Origin: Siderastrea radians
Lineage: Eukaryota > Cnidaria > Anthozoa > Scleractinia > Rhizangiidae
Assembly (NCBI GenBank): GCA_964017195.1
Contig: OZ024891.1
Location: forward strand, 2,391,394 to 2,455,393
Direction: 5' to 3'
Length of the DNA: 64,000 nt
Position 1 is the stretch's first letter. Every line of letters begins with the position of its first letter. Below, one piece after another: positions 31,928 through 55,077 of the stretch. The position numbers and the translations under genes are program-made. The notes below the pieces were generated by a model that saw nothing but the letters and a program-made list of their open reading frames with translations, was not told where the DNA came from and did not search any database.

Positions 31928-34164
31928 ATGGCGGGCAAACCGAATTGTTTGATAGTTTGTAGCTCAGCTTCTCAAGGTATGGAATAAATGTTTATCTCTC
32001 GGGTAAGATAGAAAGAATATATATAAGAAACATTCTTGATTATTTTAAACTAAAGGAGCAATTGCAGAATACCCGGCCACTTCATTTACATGTGTCGGAA
32101 CGCTTTGAAGAACGAGGCATAACACAATAGGCACTTTTGTTATTCAATGAGATGGAAATAAGTGGCGGGGTATTCTGCAGGTAAGCGAAACTAAATTGTA
32201 CAAGAATTAAAGTAAGAACAACGCGACACTTCGTATAAGCTTATAAACAAAAGGCGAATGATCATAAGCTGTAATGCACCTATCAATGTTAAGCCCGAGC
32301 GGGGGGACCTCGGGCATATGTGCGGCATTTGATTTTTTTGAATAATTTTTGATCAAAACCCCCTCCCTGGGGTAAAAAAAGAATGGTTCAAATCAGGTCA
32401 AATCTCCCTACCCTGGAGACAAATACACGGCCAGATATTCTGATATTTAATATCAGAATATCTGGCCCGGGGGGTGGGGGGGACTCCCATATGAAAGTGA
32501 CGGGGATGCTCATCGGAAAATTAGAATTAACACCCTAAAGGAGACCAATCTGGGCGTGGCTCCGGCTTTGTTTAACCCCAAAGGGAGACCATGCAAAAAC
32601 AGACAACTAAATAAGAGCTATACAGATGTTAATTGCGCTATAGATGTTGCAATCGAATGCTGTCTTCTATGAGTAAATTTTAACAACGGCGATTTGTGTG
32701 CTGCTCTAGACCACTAACACAGTATAATATAGATGTTTCTTCACACACAACCCTAAGCGATACCTGTCTGGGTAAAAATATTGGCTTTCCGTCCTCAACA
32801 CCCTAAGTGAGACCAAAATCTGCAATTTACAACCCTAAGCGAGACGACGAGCATCCCCGCCACTTTCATATGGGAGTCCCCCCCCCCCCCCCCGGATATC
32901 TGGCCGTGTATTTGTGAATTTTACTACACTTTAGGGACATTAAAGTGTCATCTCTGCCTCAAATACGTTGTTCGTTCTTGTCTTTTGTAATAACAGATGA
33001 CAATTTAGAAATGACTGTTCTATTTAATATTAAATGTTTAAAAAACCCCGTAGCAACGTAGTAACTCTAGCGTTTGTCTTTCATTTGTTGAACACTTAAA
33101 ACCAATAATTCATGAGCGTATTTTACTTTTTACATTTATATTTATTATAAAAGTGTGAAATGTGAAAGTTGTCCACTGCTATATCGCTTAAATCTCACTT
33201 TCATGTATTATAAACTGAGATAGCTTGACATGGGGCAAAATCTTCAATACATCCAACTAATAAACACGACAGCATGCCACTCCTCGCGTTTCAAAATGGC
33301 TGCCTTCAAACAACACGCTATAAGGGCCCAGTCCACCTCTCCAAAACAGTCAAACGTCCCCACCCTGGGGCCCAGACTCTCAGTCAAATTCCCAAGGGCG
33401 GAGATAGCAAAGGTAATCAAATGCCCCACATATGCCCGAGGTCCCCCCCCCCCCCCCTTCGGGCTTAACATTGATAGGTGCATAATGAGCTTTAGAATGC
33501 CTTAAACAGCATCTGCGATGAGCTTTTATTTACACTATTACTGTTTCTAAATGTAGTTATTGTTTTACACTGTATGGCCAACAGGTGTCTCAGCTCAGTC
33601 CTTCATTCACGCATTTACACTGACACACTCTGTGTTCAATGTGCAGATTGCAACACCTCAGGTAGGGTTATGCATGTATGTGATCCTTTCTCCTTTCATT
33701 AAATCTTGTGTTTGTAAGGTTATCTCCATATTCTATCCACCCACGAGGTAACTTTCACATAAATCTTACAGGGGTATTTGTCATGCGTTTCACTGGTTCA
33801 AATTTCTGCCTTGTTACTAGCTAATAATGTAATGCAAGATACCAAAATAAAGTTGTGACGTTTTTTTCCTAACTGCAAGACTCCTGCCTTACTATAATGC
33901 TGTGGTCACAACATATTTTGTGGTTATCAACAAACTGCTGTTTTCTTGGTGCTAGCCTTACTGTCTTACATGAAACAAACGCATAACCAAGTTAAGTTCC
34001 TCACCTTGGCTCGTATCTAGAGTGACACACATCTCTAGGGGTGGGAGATGACGGCCTGGTCTAATGTCGTGTGGGCTTTTTTTGTGAGGCGTTATGCTGG
34101 TATAATGATGGTGATGATGATGGTGACGAGGATGACGACGACAACTATGATGACGATGACAGTG

Positions 34165-34195
<31 letters not shown>

Positions 34196-37100
34196 CGACA
34201 ATGATGATGATGATGACAGGGGCTACAATAGCACTGTAGATTCCACTATATTAATTAATTTCAAACCTTGGTTACCTCAAATCTTCCACTATCTCAAACT
34301 AAAACCTGTTTCCCTTGGATGATGGGAGTATACTGTGTGGTAATTTCTGTTGAGTATCCCTGCTACTTTGATATGCAAGTCTCTTGCTATCTCCACAGTT
34401 CTCGTGTTGTACTATAGGCATGCAGTAAATGCTGCAGGCACTTCTTCCAACTGAAGGCAGTTCTAATTATTAACCATCTACATGAGCCATCACAGTGATG
34501 TTTGTTTTTCTCATATCTCAGGGTCATCAAATAGATTTTGTGAAGTCAGATGAAAACAGCAGAAAATGGTTAAATGAGTTTAGGACCAAACCGTTTTCAG
34601 TTCCTGGAAAACTTGAAGATGTTGATGGTATAAACACTTTGCATTGCATTTTACTCGAGTAGTATTTAACAAATTGAAAAATTATGGCATGCTATACTTA
34701 TGTAACGTTTATAACACTCTGGTTATAATTATGTTGAACACAGTTATCAAATTTAAGAAATTTAATCTTGAAGGGAAAATTTGCATTTATAAACAGACAG
34801 AGTTAGCAAAGCATGGAACTTTCTGTTTTGCCTATGTTAACTGTAATAAAATTAATGATTTAATTAGTTCATGAATAGCTGTTATGGAGGGTGAGCTTGT
34901 GTCAATATTTACTTCTTCAATGAATGTCTTTTCACTTTATTAAAAGCTATGACAAAATACATAACTGTGTGTCTTTTTCTGACTTAACTCTACTTTTTTC
35001 TGCAGCTTCCAGATATGGTGCAGTACTCATCCCCAGTGCCCCAGGAGCACTTCATGATCTTGCTCAAGACAATGAGCTTGCTAAGCTACTAAATGCATTT
35101 GTCCACGAAAAAAGTGAGTTCATTATGTGGCATATCATACATTAGCTGGTTTATTCAAATGTAGAGTGGATCTTTTTTAGGATTGTATGTTGTACATACA
35201 TGTACAGTCATGTGGCAATGACATACCAAACATGGCACACAAATTTTGCCAAGATTGGTGTTACATGGTACATTTGGTTAGCTTTTTTTTTAAAATAATG
35301 TTTATTTCCCAGTTGGTTTTCAAATATTTCACCACAAGCCAGAAGTAATTCTACTACAAATGTAATCCACAATTGGAGCAACTCATTTAAAGTTTGTCAT
35401 AAGAAATTTAAAATATTAATTTTACAGTTTATTACCAATGTAGCGTTCAATCTAATAATTAAAAATTTGTGTAATATTGTGGCCCCCTCACATCTGTGAG
35501 GCACCCATGGGCCCTCATGGTCAATTTCTAGAATAAACCCTGTGGAACATCTCTCTTCCCATCCAACTCCAGACTTAAATTTTACTTTTTACTCTTTTTT
35601 TCCTCTTTTCAATCAGAGCCTATCTGTGCCATTGGAGATGGTGTTGCAGGTCTTTGCTCAGCAAAAAACCGAGAAGGAGGGAAATGGAGTTTTAAGAGTT
35701 ACAGTGTGACAGGAGTAAATTATTTAATAAATCTCTGCTAATTTATAGTCAACACTTTTTATCAACTGATTATATCACGTACTACATGTGTTCTCCTAGG
35801 CATAACACTATTTTAATGTCAACATTTAATAAAATGTGTTTTATCTAGGTGAATCTTTTACTTGCCCAGCTCTTGCATGTTAATTTGTTTTTGGTGTGTT
35901 TAATGTTCAAAAAATAACTACATCACTTGCTATTTTGAACTATTTTTTAAAATTATTTTTTGACCAGTCTTGTTGTGTTTAGCCTTCAGTATTTGAATCT
36001 GCTCGCTCACCTGACTTTTCAAGTCTTCCCATAATAATTGAGGACTGGATCAAGGACAGTGGAGGCACATACAGTGGTTAGTTACGTGCAAGATCCTGTA
36101 ATGTGTACATTCTTTAATACTAAGTTATTAAGGCCAGTAAATTCCATTTTACTGGAAAATGTCAGCTTAGCCTGGAGAATCTTGACCTAACTTAGCTTGA
36201 GTAATTACCAATGAACAGGGGGAATCCCCTTCCAACAAGGAGAATCCCCACTAATCCTACATGTACATGGAATCCCCACTAGACCAAAAAAAAAGTGTAA
36301 TGTGTTTTTTGCTTGGTTGTTTGTTTGCTTTTTGTTTGCGCAGCTGAAGTGAACAATTAATCCAAGGAGTCTGCAATTGTGATGTACCTATGATAAGACA
36401 TTCAGTAGCTCACTGTAGCTCAGTGATTATTTATCTTGACACAAAGATTCCCCCTCTTCCCCTTCATACCCAGGAAATCTCTGCCTAACCAGGACAACCC
36501 CCTCTTAAGAAGGGGATCCCCCCTAAATTCAGGGAATCTCCACTTCTTACTTACCCTAAGCAATTTTTCAATTATTAGTTCAGGGGATTAATTTAATAAC
36601 CCAGTTCTTAACCTTAACCAGGAAATTTCTTCTCAAGAAAGGAAATTCTACCATAACCCAAGAACGACTTCCCTAAACTCATGGAATGCCCTCTTATTTC
36701 AAGGAGTTTCCAACTAGTCCAGACAGGAAACCAGCCAGACAGGAACCCTTACCTAAACCTGGTAATTGGCTTAACCAGGTGAATCTCTAATGAATGTCAG
36801 GAGTCTCCTGTAACTTCATTAAATCCCCTCATTAGGTTAGGGATTTCAAATTATGCCAGGGAAGCAATGGACTCAGGAAATCCACACCTTCCCTGAGAAA
36901 TAATGAAATCTCCTTTGAACCATGTAATTGCCACCAAAACCATGGCCTCAGTTTCTAGTTAGTGTGGAATATTAGCTAGGCCCAAAAAATCCTCTCCTAT
37001 CTCTGCTAAACCAGGGTATTATGATAATCTCTTCTTAAACTCATCTTTTATATCTTCTTAATCTCTTCTTTTATATTTAAATTAGTTAAAAATTCTTCTG

Positions 37101-38754
37101 TAATGCGCCCTACAGACTGTATATAATTTTATATTTTTATATCTTTTGGTTATTTCACAGAGGGCCACAGGGTCATCAGTGTTCACCACTGTCACGTGCT
37201 ACCCTCTTAACCCATTGACTCCTGGACATTTTGCCAAAAAATGCCTTTCGAAGCGAGTCAAGCCGTTCTTAGGCCGCTGTCTAGCCGAAAAGAATCCAAA
37301 CTGTCCAAAGTGTTGTTTACAAGTCGAGCACTGGACTAGCTTTTGTTCCTGATGCCAAATTACAGCTTTCAAAGTTCGGGCATGCGCAGAAAGCAAAATT
37401 TCGAGATAGTTTTTTTTCGAGAAAGCTTCGCTGCCCTTTTGTCTTTTACCTTTTGCTTTCTCCCCTCCCCGCTTCTTTTGCTTTTCTTTCCCCCTTTTTT
37501 TTCTTTTGTGGGGCGTTTACTAGGCTACCTTTTGGTGGGAAAAGATTTTGCAAAACGTTCGAGGATCGTGAATTTTTTTGGAAGGAAGTACCAGTGGGTA
37601 GTGGGACAAGATTTTCATTGGAATTTTCTGCTCAAAGTTCCACGGTTTTTTGCGTCTTTCTCTGGTCTGTTTGACTGAATCGCGCTCATTTGGGTATGGC
37701 TTGAAAGATCTCATCTCCCCGCACAAGGTAGTTGTCAAAGTTGTCCAGGACTGTTAAAACTGATGACATCACAAGTGGTACAAGGGACGTGGTTAAAGAA
37801 GGGCGGTTACGGGCGGTTCAGGGGTCAATATGTTAAAATAAAGTCTTTTGATTTGATTTGAAACCTTGAATTTCACCAAACACCTGCGGGATTTTCATTT
37901 GGTCCAGGAAGCCAAGTAGACCAAAGAAATCCCCACCTAACCCTGGTAGCCTCTGCTCAACCAGGGGAATCCTCACTTATACTGGGAATCTTACGTACAA
38001 TAAGTCCCAATAAGTCCAGTCAACTTTAACTGGCAAATTATCACCACATTGATACCCAAGAAATCTTTCCAATTCATACATGTATGAAAATGAAATGGAC
38101 TCTGAGATAATTTCTAACAAATTTGGCATTTTGTTTCAGCCAGTGAACCTGATGGAATGCATGTGATTATTGACAGGCATTTAATAACAGGACAGAATGA
38201 TACATCAACACTTTCTGCTGTGCAGAACCTCATTCTATTGTGCAATGCAAGGTAAAATTAATAAGCCTTTGCTTTCGTTTTTCTCATTTGGATGGGTCCA
38301 TCAGTTTTCAAATGTAGCCCTCAATTCATTACTTCCAATCTAATCAACTACTGGCTACTTGTGTACAAATTCTAAAAACAACCATCTCACGAGGACAGTC
38401 TGCCAGATGAACAACAACGAACCTGGAAGTGGAATAGAGTAAAACTAAAAGATACTCAGTGCTTCATCCATTGAATGTAGGGAAAATTTTTCATAAATTT
38501 AGACTGCAAAACAGTCGATATTTTTGTGTGAGTTGGTTCATGGTACAAGCCTGCACAATTTGGAGAGTGAGGGTAGGGAGGGACATTTTTCTTGCTTCAC
38601 ACCACAGGTAACCCAAGCTCAAGATGAAAAAAAATAGGATGGAGTTCTAAAATGTGAGCTTTTCTATCCGGGGTGTTGTGTTGTTCTTTTAATTAACACA
38701 AAAAATATGTTCTCCAATATTTCTTTTTCCAGACAAGGAAAAGCCAAGAGCTGA
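31928..38754 (+). CDS. GATD1: GATD1-like DJ-1/PfpI-fold protein (8 exons, 221 aa)
   Basis: Exons: 31928-31976, 33585-33661, 34522-34627, 35006-35113, 35617-35714, 35983-36076, 38140-38251, 38733-38754. Phases agree and give 221 codons plus TGA, almost the same length as human GATD1. Family landmarks are [61 protein letters not shown] and [19 protein letters not shown]. The fold is that of class I glutamine amidotransferase-like / DJ-1 proteins. At the position where active members carry the nucleophile cysteine, this protein has Asp121 in AIGDGVAG, so classical amidotransferase or glyoxalase chemistry is unlikely. Its cellular role is unknown. Exon 8 adds only seven residues. Confidence 0.94.
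32275..33482. mobile_element. Harbinger-like DNA transposon with TAA target duplication (non-autonomous)
   Basis: The terminal inverted repeats of about 60 bp start TGCACCTATCAATGTTAAGC (32275) and end with the reverse complement at 33482. The flanks are TAA on both sides (32272-32274, 33483-33485), fitting the 3 bp TWA duplication of PIF/Harbinger elements. Each arm contains a poly(G)/poly(C) run. No transposase is present. A second inverted-repeat element is nested at 32419-32915. Located in intron 1 of GATD1. Confidence 0.7.
32419..32915. mobile_element. Nested MITE inside the Harbinger-like element
   Basis: Arms start ACAAATACACGGCCAGATAT and include ACTCCCATATGAAAGTG, repeated in reverse complement at the right end. 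About 500 bp. The left arm carries an additional short palindrome around TTAATATCAGAATATC. Confidence 0.65.
34105..34219. repeat. (GAT/GAC)n microsatellite, about 115 bp
   Basis: A long run of GAT, GAC, GGT and GAG triplets in intron 2 of GATD1. Open frames across it (poly-Asp or poly-Met) are artefacts of the repeat. Confidence 0.9.
36170..37010. repeat. Degenerate minisatellite, left part
   Basis: Dozens of diverged units built on AACCAGGGGAATCCCCACTT-like motifs, spaced about 20-30 bp apart, all in the same orientation. The array fills most of intron 6 of GATD1. It resumes at 37860-38060 after an inserted TTAA element. Confidence 0.65.
37207..37836. mobile_element. TTAA-specific MITE, about 630 bp
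   Basis: Begins TTAACCCATTGACTCCTG (37207) and ends CAGGGGTCAATATGTTAA (37836). The ends are imperfect inverted repeats flanked by TTAA, as made by piggyBac- or Kolobok-type transposases. It has no transposase. Located in intron 6 of GATD1, interrupting the minisatellite. Confidence 0.7.
37860..38060. repeat. Degenerate minisatellite, right part
   Basis: Further units of the CCAGGnAATCCCCACcTAAC type continue the array at 36170-37010 on the other side of the TTAA element. Confidence 0.55.
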
Positions 38755-41035
38755 GGGATCCAAAAGGAAATAGATTAAATATTATAGTTAGTCTTAGACT
38801 AAATTTTTTAGGCTGTTAAAGGTTCTCAGGTAATGACTGTGACTTGGTACGTAAGCATGAAAATATGAAACACCAAGCAATGAAAGACAAGTTTTTTGGC
38901 TTGGCATGCTGTTTCCAGGTACCCCATGTCTGATACAGAGGCCTGCTTGTAGTTCACAGAGATCACACTATTGACGTTTCTACAGTTCGTCTTGCAGCAC
39001 ATTGCATTAAGTGTGCTAACCAATCAATTCATACGATCCATCTATCCACTTAGAATTAGAGGGTAACTCACACACACACACAAACAAAAAAGACAACAAC
39101 AACTTGGCCAAGTTGGCCTTGGGTTGGATTTCTTGGTAGCTATTCTGATTGGATAAATAATGATCGTTTATCCAATTCAGAATAGCTACCGAGAAATCCA
39201 ACCCAAGGCCACAGCTGGACTTAAGTTGTTATTAAAAGTGGTTATAATACATTTCAGTGCATTGCAAAGTGAGGGAAAATTTATTGAGAATTCGATATGA
39301 CACATTGCTCTCAGCATCGTATGCCAGGGTCATTTGCTTTTCCATTAACACTTCCTCTTCTTGTTTGTGAAATTGTGAAATTTTAGAATAGATCAATTGA
39401 AGAGATTCAACTCTCGTGACATTTGTGCGTAGGGGTTTGACTGTCTGTCATTAGTATGGAATTCTTTCAGGAGTACACGTATGTACTATATTGGGGCAAC
39501 ATTCTGTTCTCCGAGCCTACAGTGTAAGAGACAAGAAAACTGTTGAAGACCTTAAGTCAAGAAAGGACAGAATTTTATTCCTTTTTTTTCTTTCAACTTC
39601 TATCAGATTATATTTTCTGGCATAACTTGAGACATAAATAAGAGTCAGGTTTAATATACTGGTAACTAAACTAATTTGGTAAGTGTGGACTGCTCAAGGA
39701 AAAATGTTTTGTTAAAATGGCACAATTTCTGTTTATCTCCTAATCTTGAAAGAGATCTTTTATACGTGTTTGCCTCAAGTCCTTCATACATTCAGTGCAG
39801 AAAACTAGTAATTCATTACTAGTGCAGAAATGAGTTAGTAATTTTTAACACCCGTACCTTAACACCATTAATTCACCCTCACATAAACCATGTTGTTTGT
39901 TGTAATATGTGTACCACAAGTGTGCTTTGTTAACACTATTGTTCGTTGTTATCAAGTATTACTCCCAGGTTACACTTCTCAACATTTCACAGAATAATTT
40001 CAGGGACGTCACGAATGAAAAAACCTTTGCAACAAGTGAAAAATTGTTGTTCTTGAAGCTAAAAACTATCATGGTTTGTCGCAAGACATTCAGTTGTTAT
40101 CTGGGTTGTCAACCACTTACCAAAAAATTATCATAATGAACAGAAAGTCTTTTCTTAGCTATGGCTGTCAGCTAGATTGACTGAGTCTTCTGAAAGACAA
40201 GTCAATGGGCCTTTTACTAGCATACAATTACAATCTATATTACATTAACATTACACTTTATGAAAATGTAACTGGTTTTCCCTTATGTACAAAATACAAC
40301 ATTATATTCTAAATAAAGATAATCTCAATTTATTGCCTGCTTGATTTTGTGATTTGCTTGTTCAAGCTGTTATTAATAATAAACAGAAAACTTGTCCCAT
40401 AAACTGAACACTAATTTTAACTGTATAAAACCTCGCCCTATCAGTTATCTAAAAAACTTAATCTTTTTCTTGACATTGATTTTACATTTTATGAATGAAC
40501 TACGCGACTGTATAAACTTTATTTCCTGCTGCGGATGAGCAATTATCTGCAGTAGCAATAACTTGAGGTCTGCAGCAAGGTTGGTCTGATCCAATTTGAT
40601 ACGTTCTGCCTGTATTAAATGTCAACCTAGTTTGCAAAAATTTAAGTAATGAAAATAGCTTTCAATTGACAGATTTTCAAATGGTTTGACACACCATCTC
40701 TGGTGAAAATATTTACAAAATACTGCACCAACTACAAATATACCCTTACAAAAACTATGAATGCTGGATTGAGCTACACGTATTAAGAATGTAAACCATG
40801 GACCTTCAGCACCTACTGAATGTATAGACTGTGATCAATGTCTCATTTTCACACTCGTGCAACCTTCCAAAAGAGAACTGTATGGTGTTGAGAGCAAGAA
40901 GGTTTAACATTGAGCATCCCCTTCCTAAACCAGCTCAAAAAAAGATCCTGACAATGGAGATATTGATCACAGTCTCAAATGACTTCGATTTCTTGCTACA
41001 TTCATGATAGGAAAATATTCATTAGGAAGACTTGT
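38755..41035. other. Convergent intergenic interval (3' UTRs of GATD1 and the NDR kinase)
   Basis: The two genes end tail to tail here. AATAAA on the plus strand at 40312-40317 and TTTATT (AATAAA on the minus strand) near 40329 and 40519 are candidate poly(A) signals for the two transcripts. A near-perfect fold-back lies at 39115-39210. No other gene was recognised. Confidence 0.45.
39115..39210. repeat. Near-perfect 96 bp fold-back
   Basis: Arms of about 43 bp start GGCCTTGGGTTGGATTTCTT and read back as the reverse complement, with one or two mismatches and a loop of about 9 bases (TAATGATCG). It lies in the presumed GATD1 3' UTR, where it could form an RNA hairpin. It may be a minimal MITE. 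Confidence 0.85.
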
Positions 41036-54518
<13,483 letters not shown>

Positions 54519-55077
54519 TGTCGTGGCCGCGTGAAATTCCCAGCCGAAGGAAAAAAACTTTCACGGCTTTAGAAACCGCCACTAACCAGCTAACAGGATA
54601 CTATAGCTCTTCACGCAAACAGTCCTCGCCTGACGTGACCACAGCCAAGTGTTACCTAGTCACCAGTTCTCTTGTAAGTTACGACGTCCCGATCTAACGC
54701 GGATGATCATTGGCTGATATAATAACAGGTTCTTTCGCAATTGTTTCTAATCTCTTTTTTGATTGGAAATCAGGTTTTGCATTTTGGCGGGAAATTAACT
54801 GGGCACCACACCAAGGAAATAAAAGTTGAGGGTAGGAAGGGTAATATCTATAAAAATTTGTGTTTGCGATATTTGTTTTCGCTGATATTTACAGTGACAT
54901 GTTTGTCACATAGCAGATAATGGCAAAATACAGCGAACAAACTGTTTTGGAAATTTGGGATCTATAACCCCACCAGCCCCTACTTGTTTCCATGGTTAGA
55001 AGATCTTTGCCCGCGGTCAGAATCAGTGGTTTTCAAAAAACGAGGCAGTGCGTCATGTAAAACCTAAAGAAATCAAA
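54519..55077. promoter_or_regulatory. Bidirectional promoter between the NDR kinase and ELP4
   Basis: The start codons of the two divergent genes are 559 bp apart. CAAAATGGCGACC at the ELP4 start resembles a YY1 site, the same arrangement as at the GATD1 start. No TATA box stands out. Shared regulation is inferred from the geometry. Confidence 0.5.

Noticed and set aside
34048..34322. Open frames with poly-Met or poly-Asp proteins
   Set aside because: They only translate the GAT/GAC microsatellite. No conservation or splice structure.
37343..37678. Phe-rich 111-codon frame
   Set aside because: Lies within the TTAA MITE. Hydrophobicity results from T-rich sequence.
10474..38754. Operon or biosynthetic cluster including the aminotransferase and GATD1
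   Set aside because: The genes are separated by an intact transposon and an opposite-strand ciliary gene. No trans-splice or shared-pathway evidence.
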